Source of the DNA: Bacillus sp. FJAT-27916 | Lineage (GTDB): Bacteria; Bacillota; Bacilli; Bacillales; Pradoshiaceae | Reading direction: 5' to 3' | Length of the DNA stretch: 64,000 nt | Assembly: GCF_001183965.1 (NCBI RefSeq) | Contig: NZ_LFZV01000001.1 | Location: forward strand, 2,779,031 to 2,843,030 | Part shown: in pieces, positions 46,937-54,161 of the stretch | Numbering within the stretch: the first letter of the stretch is position 1 | Layout of the letters: each line of letters opens with the position of its first letter | Program-made: the position numbers and the translations under genes | The notes under the pieces: generated by a model | Databases searched by the model: none | Told to the model about the DNA's origin: nothing | Seen by the model: the letters and a program-made list of their open reading frames with translations, nothing else

Positions 46937-47992
46937 ATGAAAGAAAGAACATGCTACTTTGATAATGCAAAGTTTATCTTAATGGTTTTCGTTGTTTTTG
47001 GACACATCATCAGGACCTATATTAATGAGAATGAACTGATTTATGCCATATACAGCACCATCTATACTTTCCATATGCCAGCCTTTATTCTCGTTTCCGG
47101 TTTCTTTGCTAAAGGCTTCAATAAACCAGGCTATATAAAGAAACTGACAAAAAAATTGATACTGCCTTATTTAATATTTCAGGTTGTCTATACAATTTAC
47201 TACTATTATTTATTCGACCGTTCAACCTTTCAAATTGAGCCGCTCAACCCCAATTGGGCCCTATGGTTTCTACTAAGCTTATTCTTCTGGAACCTAATGC
47301 TGTTCCTTTATGCGAAGTTTAAACCGGCAACCGGGCTGTTGATTGCCGTCATTATCGCCTTGGGTATTGGCTATGTGGATTCCATTTCCAATTTCTTGAG
47401 CCTTTCCCGAACATTTGTCTTTTTCCCGTTCTTCCTTGCAGGATATCATATGAAGAAGGAATTCTTTGAACGACTGACATCCTTTAGGAGCCGGATTATT
47501 GCTTTAGTACCGTTCATCATTCTGTTTATTTGCTTTTACTATTTCATCACTGTTGACAGTCAATGGATGCTTGGGTCAAAGCCTTACTCAGAAATTGAAC
47601 AAACAGCTTCCCTTATCTCCATGTTCAAAAGACTCGGGATGTTTGGCCTAAACGCAGTAATGATCATCAGCTTTATGGCTTTAGTACCAAAGGGAAAATA
47701 CTTTTTTACAAGATGGGGAACTCAAACCCTCTATGTCTATTTATTACATGGATTCTTTGTCCGAACCTTCCGCTTCACAGGCTTAAAGGAATATTTCACA
47801 ACAGTTGAAAACTACTTACTGCTTGCCGGCATTGCACTCTTGCTGACCATGATTCTATCCAGTCAATTCGTCACTTCCGTCACACAGCCATTTATAGAGC
47901 TGAAGTGGAAGAACACAAAGAGAATGCTCGGAGAATGGAAATGGTATGCCTATTTCTATAAAGAAAAATTCACGAAAATCGTTAATGATTAA
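46937..47992 (+). CDS. ykrP: Acyltransferase family 3 membrane protein (YkrP-like)
   Basis: A 351-residue polytopic membrane protein of the acyltransferase 3 family, which moves acyl groups onto sugars, teichoic acids or peptidoglycan. Typical features: FDNAKFILMVFVVFGHI with the catalytic His near residue 22, TFHMPAFILVSGFF, and about ten helices. The ATG at 46937 has AGGAGG 6 nt upstream. B. subtilis has ykrP near kinE, a similar kinase neighbourhood. The acceptor is unknown. Confidence 0.8.
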   Translation: MKERTCYFDNAKFILMVFVVFGHIIRTYINENELIYAIYSTIYTFHMPAFILVSGFFAKGFNKPGYIKKLTKKLILPYLIFQVVYTIYYYYLFDRSTFQIEPLNPNWALWFLLSLFFWNLMLFLYAKFKPATGLLIAVIIALGIGYVDSISNFLSLSRTFVFFPFFLAGYHMKKEFFERLTSFRSRIIALVPFIILFICFYYFITVDSQWMLGSKPYSEIEQTASLISMFKRLGMFGLNAVMIISFMALVPKGKYFFTRWGTQTLYVYLLHGFFVRTFRFTGLKEYFTTVENYLLLAGIALLLTMILSSQFVTSVTQPFIELKWKNTKRMLGEWKWYAYFYKEKFTKIVND

Positions 47993-48032
47993 AACAAAGA
48001 GGCTGGGACATAAGTCTTTCAGCTAATGATAA

Positions 48033-48084
48033 ACCCGAATAATTAGACGGTAAATGAATGAATCTATCGTCTAATTATTCGGGT
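48033..48084. repeat. 17-bp perfect inverted repeat in a repeat-rich gap
   Basis: ACCCGAATAATTAGACG (48033-48049) and its complement (48068-48084) flank an 18-nt loop. It is preceded by AGGCTGGGACATAAG, a word found after many Firmicute genes. It may terminate the acyltransferase transcript, but the T-run is weak. No gene is seen in the whole stretch 47993-48414. Confidence 0.8.
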
Positions 48085-48129
48085 CTTTATTGGTTGTTTT
48101 CGATGCATTCGTTGATTGTGGCTTTCTAT

Positions 48130-48215
48130 TATTCGTGACTAGTGGAATGGAGCGCCATGCACTCGACTCCTGCGGGAAGCAGAGGAAAGCGAGTGCATTT
48201 CGCAAAATGGAACGG
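48130..48215. repeat. Bacillaceae-type intergenic repeat remnant
   Basis: The segment contains GCACTCG...CGAGTGC flanking GACTCCTGCGGGA, the same word as inside the 13069-13194 element. It is probably a degenerate copy of a dispersed intergenic repeat. Confidence 0.5.
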
Positions 48216-48414
48216 ACTTGTATTTCCAACTGCTATTGAGTAGGAAGAATAAGTTCCAATCATTCGTTTCTGAGGATCCTTTATTTCGTTCTGTCCTAGC
48301 CTCTTCGTCTGTCTTCAAAAACAAAAAGGGAATTCCGTCCATTCCTGTTACTCATATACATAAATATGTTAAGATTAGTGCTAGAATCATGCTGAAAGGA
48401 CGTATTGCACGAAC

Positions 48415-50172
48415 ATGAAAATTATTGGAACAACGCTTAACGCCAAGTATATTCATACGAATTTGGCCCTGCGCTACTTAAAGGCTTATGCTGCACCTGA
48501 ATACAATGTTGAAATAGTTGAATACACGATTAAAGATCCAGTCATGAACATAGTCACTGACCTATATAAGCGAAACCCTGATGTAATTGGATTTAGCTGC
48601 TACATTTGGAATATGGAAGAGATTAAAAAGGTTGGTACAATCTTAAAAAAGGTCCTTCCTAATGTTCATATTATTCTCGGGGGACCCGAGGTCACTTATG
48701 ACCCTTTCTTTTGGCTGAGAGAAATACCAGGTGTTGATTTTATTGTCATTGGTGAAGGGGAAGCCACCTTCAAGAACCTGCTTGCTGAAATAGATGGAAA
48801 GAAAGACTTCCGCCAAGTCCATGGGATTGCCTTTCTAGAAGGGGACAAACCGGTCATCACGCCGCCCGCTGCCAAAGTTGACTTAAAAACCTTGCCCTCT
48901 CCCTTCCGATTTGAAGAGGATATTCCGAATCTTTCAAAACGGATTACGTATATAGAAACAAGCAGAGGCTGCCCCTTCAATTGCCAGTTCTGTTTAAGTT
49001 CAATTGAAACCGGTGTGCGTTTTTTTGATCGGGAACGAATCAAGGATGACATTCGCTTCCTCATGAAAAATGGTGCTAAAACCATTAAGTTCATGGACCG
49101 CACCTTTAATATCAGCCGCAGCTATGCTCTTGATATTTTTGACTTTTTAATTCGCGAGCATGAACCCGGCTGTGTATTCCAATTTGAAATTACCGCTGAT
49201 ATTATGAAGCCTGAGGTCATCGAGTATTTGAACAAGGAAGCTCCAAAGGGGCTGTTCCGTTTTGAAATTGGGGTTCAATCAACGAATGATTATACAAACG
49301 AGCTTGTAAAACGGAAACAAAATTTCGAGAAGCTTAAACGTACCGTCACCATGATTAAGGATGGCGCTAAGGTGGATCAGCATTTGGATTTAATTGCAGG
49401 TCTTCCAGAGGAGAATTATGATTCCTTCCGTAAAACGTTTAATGATGTTTTCGAAATGCGGCCAGAGGAGCTTCAGCTTGGATTCTTGAAGATGCTGCGC
49501 GGCACGGGCCTTCGCAGTCAGGCAAAGCAATGGAATTATGAATACATGGACCAAGCACCATATGAAATTGTAAGCAATAATGTCATGCCATTTACGGATA
49601 TTATCCGTATCAAACAAGTGGAAGATGTGCTCGAGAAGTATTGGAATGACCATCGCATGGACCATGGCGTAGAATATCTCGTCAGCATGGTATATCCATC
49701 TCCGTTTGATTTCTTCCAGGAATTCGGTTCCTATTGGGAGGACAAGAACTGGTCAAGAATCGGCCATCAGCCAGAGGATCTATTTAAGCGCCTTGTAGAA
49801 TTTAATCAACAGGCCTATCCAGAAAACCAGGATATGCTTGTATCCCTTCTAAAAGTTGATTATCTAGAGAACCTTTCCTTCAAGCCGCGCAAACCTTGGT
49901 GGGATACAACCATGACCAAGCAGGAAAAGTCGCCATATTATCAAGCAGCTATTCATGAGCCTGAACGAATAAGCGCCGACTTCGCTTCGCTTAAGCTAAA
50001 TGAAAAGGATATGTACAAGCATGTCTTAATCGAAGAAATAGATATTGATTATTCACATTATCAACAAACAGGTGAGTACCGCTCCAAGAAAAATCTTGTA
50101 CTAGCCTATTTCAATCCAAAAGAGGGCTGCAGCAAGCTCTTCTTTACTGAACCAGAAACCCTTTTATCTTAA
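48415..50172 (+). CDS. B12-binding radical SAM protein
   Basis: A 585-residue protein. An N-terminal cobalamin-binding-type domain (about 1-135, with LGGPEVTYDP and VIGEGEATF) is followed by a radical SAM core with the cluster motif CPFNCQFC (near residues 185-192) and GLPEE, then a C-terminal DUF4080-like domain. Members of this class often methylate unreactive carbons, but this subgroup has no known substrate. The ribosome site is weak (AAAGGA 14 nt upstream). Transcribed alone; preceded by repeats. Confidence 0.85.
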   Translation: MKIIGTTLNAKYIHTNLALRYLKAYAAPEYNVEIVEYTIKDPVMNIVTDLYKRNPDVIGFSCYIWNMEEIKKVGTILKKVLPNVHIILGGPEVTYDPFFWLREIPGVDFIVIGEGEATFKNLLAEIDGKKDFRQVHGIAFLEGDKPVITPPAAKVDLKTLPSPFRFEEDIPNLSKRITYIETSRGCPFNCQFCLSSIETGVRFFDRERIKDDIRFLMKNGAKTIKFMDRTFNISRSYALDIFDFLIREHEPGCVFQFEITADIMKPEVIEYLNKEAPKGLFRFEIGVQSTNDYTNELVKRKQNFEKLKRTVTMIKDGAKVDQHLDLIAGLPEENYDSFRKTFNDVFEMRPEELQLGFLKMLRGTGLRSQAKQWNYEYMDQAPYEIVSNNVMPFTDIIRIKQVEDVLEKYWNDHRMDHGVEYLVSMVYPSPFDFFQEFGSYWEDKNWSRIGHQPEDLFKRLVEFNQQAYPENQDMLVSLLKVDYLENLSFKPRKPWWDTTMTKQEKSPYYQAAIHEPERISADFASLKLNEKDMYKHVLIEEIDIDYSHYQQTGEYRSKKNLVLAYFNPKEGCSKLFFTEPETLLS

Positions 50173-50180
50173 ACCAAATG

Positions 50181-50230
50181 GAAGCATACTCGGGATACCG
50201 CCTTTTACGGTGCCAAGTATGCTTCTTTTA
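50181..50230. terminator. Bidirectional terminator
   Basis: GAAGCATACT pairs with AGTATGCTTC, enclosing an ACCG/CGGT helix, followed by TTTTATTTT. It serves the radical SAM gene and the small gene on the other strand. Confidence 0.85.
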
Positions 50231-50238
50231 TTTTCACT

Positions 50239-50412
50239 TCATTTCCCTTTTCGTCCATGCTTAGAGTTGCGGTTAAAGCCTTTCATCGCATCCTCTCCTC
50301 CAGAAAACTCTGCAGAAAACTCAGTCTCATGTTCATTAGTCTCTCTTAAATTTCTTCTAGGTGTTTTGCTTGTTTTCTCTGCGGCATCAAATTGTGCTTT
50401 TCTCTTCATCAT
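50239..50412 (-). CDS. 57-residue hydrophilic small protein, possibly sporulation-linked
   Basis: Starts MMKRKAQFDAAEKTSKTP with AAAGGA about 6 nt upstream of the ATG pair, continues with a Glu-rich middle (NEHETEFSAEFSGGEDAMKG) and ends NRNSKHGRKGK. Wholly hydrophilic and without Cys, similar in composition to minor small acid-soluble spore proteins, and divergent from sspD. I cannot assign a family; the spore link is from context only. Confidence 0.55.
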   Translation of the reverse strand: MMKRKAQFDAAEKTSKTPRRNLRETNEHETEFSAEFSGGEDAMKGFNRNSKHGRKGK

Positions 50413-50517
50413 GATCGTCCTTTCTTCCTAAAGCTCACCATTACTATTTGTCCAAATCACTCTATTCATGCATTGTGCGGAAAGGGAAACGATACCTCCT
50501 CATCCATCGTTTAAACC

Positions 50518-50547
50518 GAATGAAGAGGCCGTTTGACAAGCATATTA
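50518..50547 (+). promoter_or_regulatory. Sigma-G promoter of sspD
   Basis: GAATG, 18 nt, CATATTA: an exact fit to the published sigma-G pattern GHATR-N18-CATNHTA, about 50 nt upstream of the sspD ATG. Forespore expression is expected. Confidence 0.75.
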
Positions 50548-50599
50548 TGAAGGCGGAATATCAGATTCCAGCAATAATGAAAGATAGAGGTGCATAAGA

Positions 50600-50794
50600 A
50601 TGGCAAGCCGAAATAAATTGCTTGTTCCAGGTGTCCAAGAGATGCTTGACCAATATAAATATGAGATTGCGGCGGAATTTGGAGTGACTTTAGGTTCAGA
50701 TACCGTAGCTCGTGCAAATGGTTCTGTTGGCGGAGAAATCACTAAACAGCTTGTGAAACTGGCTCAGTCCCAAATGTCAGGTAAAACTGAATAA
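50600..50794 (+). CDS. sspD: Alpha/beta-type small acid-soluble spore protein
   Basis: The 64-residue DNA-coating protein of dormant spores protects DNA from UV and is degraded at germination. The GPR cleavage region appears as [10 protein letters not shown] and the DNA-binding helices as [20 protein letters not shown]. The opening [12 protein letters not shown] is that of B. subtilis SspD, and the neighbours sigI-rsgI and ykoY fit. AGAGGTG lies about 7 nt before the ATG. Confidence 0.93.
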   Translation: MASRNKLLVPGVQEMLDQYKYEIAAEFGVTLGSDTVARANGSVGGEITKQLVKLAQSQMSGKTE

Positions 50795-50803
50795 TGATGG
50801 CAT

Positions 50804-50842
50804 AGAAATGCCCGGATAGCTGTATCCGGGCATTTCTTTTAT
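50804..50842. terminator. Bidirectional terminator sspD/rsgI
   Basis: A 15-bp perfect stem (AGAAATGCCCGGATA and complement) with a 4-nt loop and T-rich tails lies between convergent genes. Confidence 0.92.
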
Positions 50843-52087
50843 TTATCGATGACCATGATGACCTCTGTCATCTTCCTGCTTTTTTTCTTTGCCATTAGTT
50901 CCCTTAGGATTTTCTTTATGCCCATTCCCCCTGAATTTTTCATTTTTTTGGTCGGAATGGCTTGGTTTATTCCAGTCATTTCTTTGATTGTTTGACCGAT
51001 TATCATTGTTCTTCTTTAATTCTCGCTCTTTGGATTCCTTTTTATTTGAATCCCGCTGCTGCACACGTTTATCAGGCTGTCCTTGCTTTGTTTCATGCAC
51101 ACTTCGATGTTTTTGCGGTTCTTGCCTTTTGGTTTCCTTTTTCTCTTTTGCTTGAACGCTGTTGGAGGAACTTTTCACTGGACCTTGCGATTGATTTTTC
51201 TTTTCCTTTACAGGTGCAGACGAGCTTTCATTTCTTGATTTTTCTTTTTTCTGCACAGGCGTTTTGGGAGAAGCTTTCTTTCCATCAGTTGGATGTTCAT
51301 TTTGTCGCTCTATTTGTCCCGATGACTTTTTATCGCTTGAAGCTTTATCCTCTTTTTTTGAAGGTGTCTCTGGACTTTCCTCTTTTGGAACAGCTTCTTT
51401 CTTGTCCACTTGTTTCTCTCGTTCTTTATCTGTTTGATCCTCTATATACGAGTCAGTTGAAACATCTTCATTTTTTGTCTTTTTCCTGTCATCAACCGTT
51501 GCTTTTTGAGTCTCTATAACCACAGATTTTATCCCTTTTTCTTCAACAGTGGACAGCTTTCTTTCAAGATGTTCTTCCAGGTTCTTGTCTTTATCAAGGA
51601 CTACTGTCGAGAATACGATTTCATTGTTCTCTCCTAGCTTTCCTTCCTTTTGCATGAGCAAGAGTATTTGAGCGACCACAATAGCAATATCTTGATTCCG
51701 CCATCCCTCTAGAGCAGAGAGCATCTCTTCCCCTTCTTCATCAATACCTTCTATATCCAATACTTCCATCTCATCTGAAACGCTTAATTCAATGCTTGAG
51801 TCTACATCCATGCTGACATATGCATAAACCGTCGAGTCATTCATAGCCATTGGTAATAGGCTGAAAATCAATAAAATAGATACAGCCAATGCGAGCATTG
51901 CTTTAGCTGTTATTCCCTTCCTGGATGAGAGGTTATTTTTAAGGTTGGTTGCAGATTGAGGTTCAAAGTAGACGAGGTCCCCAATTTGATTAAATTCATT
52001 GTCATTTTTGATTTCTAAAAAATCGCCATCAGGTGTCAATACCTTCAGCTTGTTTCCGGAAATATCCATAATGACCCCTTGCTTCAA
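50843..52087 (-). CDS. rsgI: Anti-sigma-I factor RsgI
   Basis: A 414-residue single-pass membrane protein. The N-terminal cytoplasmic RsgI domain (about 1-55, with TPDGDFLEIKND) binds SigI. One helix follows (about 61-84), then the conserved extracellular domain (YAYVSMDVDSSIELSV, about 85-195), then a tail of about 220 residues rich in Lys, Glu, Ser, Gln and Asn, ending with a His/Arg-rich stretch. The TTG start at 52087 overlaps the sigI stop. The tail has no recognisable carbohydrate-binding domain. Confidence 0.93.
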   Translation of the reverse strand: MKQGVIMDISGNKLKVLTPDGDFLEIKNDNEFNQIGDLVYFEPQSATNLKNNLSSRKGITAKAMLALAVSILLIFSLLPMAMNDSTVYAYVSMDVDSSIELSVSDEMEVLDIEGIDEEGEEMLSALEGWRNQDIAIVVAQILLLMQKEGKLGENNEIVFSTVVLDKDKNLEEHLERKLSTVEEKGIKSVVIETQKATVDDRKKTKNEDVSTDSYIEDQTDKEREKQVDKKEAVPKEESPETPSKKEDKASSDKKSSGQIERQNEHPTDGKKASPKTPVQKKEKSRNESSSAPVKEKKNQSQGPVKSSSNSVQAKEKKETKRQEPQKHRSVHETKQGQPDKRVQQRDSNKKESKERELKKNNDNRSNNQRNDWNKPSHSDQKNEKFRGNGHKENPKGTNGKEKKQEDDRGHHGHR

Positions 52088-52830
52088 TCCTTAAGCACCC
52101 CCTTTAAGTAGTCACTCAAAAACTGGTAATCACCTGTAAGAATCAGCACCATTGCCACAATATAAATCCGGTTCCTTTCAATCGTCTTACGGGAAACATT
52201 CACCTTGTCTTCTAATTTTTTCAGCGGCAGCTTCTTCTTATGAAAGAGATACTCAAGCATGAGCGGATCCTCTGCCACAATTCTGGCAATGGAGACAGCA
52301 TTCTTTCTCGCATCCGCATGCTTGGGCGACGCTTGAACCAATTGGCTGAAGGTAATCCCGAAAGATGTCAATATATTGGTAAAGCGTAATATTTCATCTC
52401 TTCTTTGCTCCGCATCGAGCTCTTCCTTATGGAATTCAATCGATCTTTCTGCTTCAAGAGGACTTTGTGCATATCCTTCCTCTGAATAAACTCCGAACTC
52501 TATCGATAGTTCTTGGTTTTTTCTTGATTGTGATCTAAGATGATCGATGACTCTACGCTTAATCATCGTATCAGCAAATGCCAATAACGCCGTCCCCTTT
52601 TCATAGGAGAATCGGTCTATTGCATCATTAAAAGCAATTAACCCTATGCTAAATTCATCATCTGTTTCTGTTATGTATCGTTTGCATACGGAGGAGACTG
52701 ATTTTTTTATAAACGGTTTGTATTGTTCTATGAGGTCATTGCGTAGATCAAAATCCCCATTTTGTATTGAATGCATCATTTCTTCCAGACACTGACGTTT
52801 CCTCAGACTTGGAAAGAACATTCCTAACAT
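52084..52830 (-). CDS. sigI: RNA polymerase sigma factor SigI
   Basis: A 248-residue group 3 sigma factor controlling heat and cell-envelope genes. Region 2 appears as NDLIEQYKPFIKKSVSSVCKRYI, then GLIAFNDAIDRFSYEKGTALLAFAD and RRVIDHLR. The C-terminal SigI-specific domain ends with the helix-turn-helix KVNVSRKTIERNRIYI. The ATG at 52830 has GGGGTG 6 nt upstream. Co-translated with rsgI. Two promoters are visible upstream. Confidence 0.95.
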   Translation of the reverse strand: MLGMFFPSLRKRQCLEEMMHSIQNGDFDLRNDLIEQYKPFIKKSVSSVCKRYITETDDEFSIGLIAFNDAIDRFSYEKGTALLAFADTMIKRRVIDHLRSQSRKNQELSIEFGVYSEEGYAQSPLEAERSIEFHKEELDAEQRRDEILRFTNILTSFGITFSQLVQASPKHADARKNAVSIARIVAEDPLMLEYLFHKKKLPLKKLEDKVNVSRKTIERNRIYIVAMVLILTGDYQFLSDYLKGVLKD

Positions 52831-52853
52831 AGAATTCACCCCACCCTGCACAA

Positions 52854-52859
52854 ATTATA
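52854..52859 (-). promoter_or_regulatory. Extended -10 element close to sigI
   Basis: TGG followed by TATAAT on the minus strand lies 16 nt before the likely transcription-to-start distance; the -35 is weak. Probably the vegetative promoter. Confidence 0.5.
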
Positions 52860-53001
52860 CCACAGGATGTAAAAATAGGTTATAGAGGGAATAGATACAT
52901 TTTTAAAAACCATGCACTTTTCTATAACTTTTTTCTGTACCCTATCTGGATGTTAGATTAGCTGCCCTCCTTTACTGATCATTATCAGCCTCCCTATATG
53001 A

Positions 53002-53030
53002 TTCGATTGTCCTATTTAATTAAAGGGGGT
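53002..53030 (-). promoter_or_regulatory. Sigma-I-type autoregulatory promoter
   Basis: Minus strand ACCCCC, 19 nt, CGAA, about 170 nt upstream of sigI. These are the sigma-I promoter elements described in B. subtilis and clostridia, and sigI operons are known to be autoregulated. Confidence 0.65.
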
Positions 53031-53060
53031 AGAGAGAAAATTTAGGTAATATTTCCTCAT

Positions 53061-53098
53061 AAAAAAATCCGTATGCATAATAGCATACGGATTTTTTC
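53061..53098. terminator. Terminator of ykoY
   Basis: AAAAAATCCGTATGC pairs perfectly with GCATACGGATTTTTT around a 6-nt loop, immediately after the ykoY stop codon. Confidence 0.93.
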
Positions 53099-53101
53099 CT
53101 A

Positions 53102-53881
53102 TTAATCGATTTTGGAATCTTCGCCAACTTGTCTTTCTACTGATTTACCGGACACAAACCAGCCTACGACTACAATGGCTACTAAGACTGTCCAGAAGAT
53201 TGCTTTCCACACAGTTGAATGCGGGAAGTGTTCATTTAGAATACCAACACTTGGGTGCGCGAGAGTAACGACTGCCAATTTCACACCGACCCAGCCGACA
53301 ACTAAGAAGGCTGCTGTTTCAAGTGAAGGACGTTTGTTTAACAATACAACGAATTTCGTTGCAGCGAACCTCATAATAATCAATCCAACGAATCCGCCTA
53401 AGAACATGACAATAAATTGTCCGCCGTTAATACCGCCAATATGGAAGTTACCCACTTCAGGAAGAGTCACTGCAAGCGCAACTGCCGCAAGCATTGAATC
53501 AATTGCGAAGGCGAGGTCAGCAATTTCGACCTTCACAACAGTCATCCAGAAGCCGGATTGTTTTCTTTCCTTGACCTTGCCATTATCCGACTTAATCATA
53601 TAATGCTTGATTAGATAGTTAATCATGATATAGAGTAAGTACGCCGCACCAATCGCTTGTATCTGCCATACATTTACGAGGAAGGAAATCAGGAATAATG
53701 AACCAATCCTCAATACAAAAGCTCCGACCAATCCATAGAATAAGGCTTTACGCTGCTGTTCCTTCGGTAAATGCTTGACCATAACAGCCATAACCACCGC
53801 ATTATCAGCCGCTAGAATTCCCTCTAATCCAATTAGTACTAATAAAACCCATGCATACTCTAGTATTAATGCTGCATCCAT
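53102..53881 (-). CDS. ykoY: TerC-family membrane protein YkoY
   Basis: A 259-residue protein with about seven helices and the acidic TerC motifs: EGILAADNAVVMA (near 20-32) and EIADLAFAIDSMLAA (near 120-135). TerC proteins handle Mn2+ efflux and metalation of exported proteins. The manganese riboswitch upstream supports that role. AGGAGGT lies 7 nt before the ATG. Confidence 0.93.
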   Translation of the reverse strand: MDAALILEYAWVLLVLIGLEGILAADNAVVMAVMVKHLPKEQQRKALFYGLVGAFVLRIGSLFLISFLVNVWQIQAIGAAYLLYIMINYLIKHYMIKSDNGKVKERKQSGFWMTVVKVEIADLAFAIDSMLAAVALAVTLPEVGNFHIGGINGGQFIVMFLGGFVGLIIMRFAATKFVVLLNKRPSLETAAFLVVGWVGVKLAVVTLAHPSVGILNEHFPHSTVWKAIFWTVLVAIVVVGWFVSGKSVERQVGEDSKID

Positions 53882-53914
53882 CTAAATAATTACCTCCTTT
53901 ATTTTCCAATCCAA

Positions 53915-54065
53915 CAAAAAAGACCCCTGCCTAGTAATTAAACTTACTGGCAAAGGTCTTGCTAAGCATTTTTAAATCAATAAATGCCAACAAAGCCGAT
54001 GGATACGATCCATGTAATGACGACTTTGTTTTAGGTTTCCCTAACGCTACTCCCCTTTGAATTGG
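53915..54065 (-). promoter_or_regulatory. yybP-ykoY manganese riboswitch
   Basis: On the minus strand the leader reads AAAGGGGAGTAGC, then GTCGTCATTA, then GGCTTTGTTGGC and GCTTAGCAAGACCTTTGCC, which are the conserved blocks of the yybP-ykoY aptamer. It ends in an expression platform: AGACCTTTGCC against GGCAGGGGTCT and a T6 run (53915-53960). Mn2+ binding should prevent termination and turn on ykoY. Confidence 0.95.
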
Positions 54066-54088
54066 GTTCATATTGGTTTGTATGTTTC

Positions 54089-54117
54089 ATTATAGGTGGT
54101 ATGCTCAACTTCTGCAA
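54089..54117 (-). promoter_or_regulatory. Sigma-A promoter of the ykoY riboswitch
   Basis: Minus strand TTGCAG, 17 nt, TATAAT. Predicted start near 54082, shortly upstream of the aptamer. Confidence 0.8.
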
Positions 54118-54161
54118 GTATAATATTTTTACAGTCTAGCAATCTGCAGGATAAGATAGAA

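Noticed and set aside
50962-51519. 185-residue plus-strand frame inside rsgI
   Set aside because: It is the antisense of the Lys/Glu-rich RsgI tail, which gives long Phe/Leu-rich open frames without a gene.
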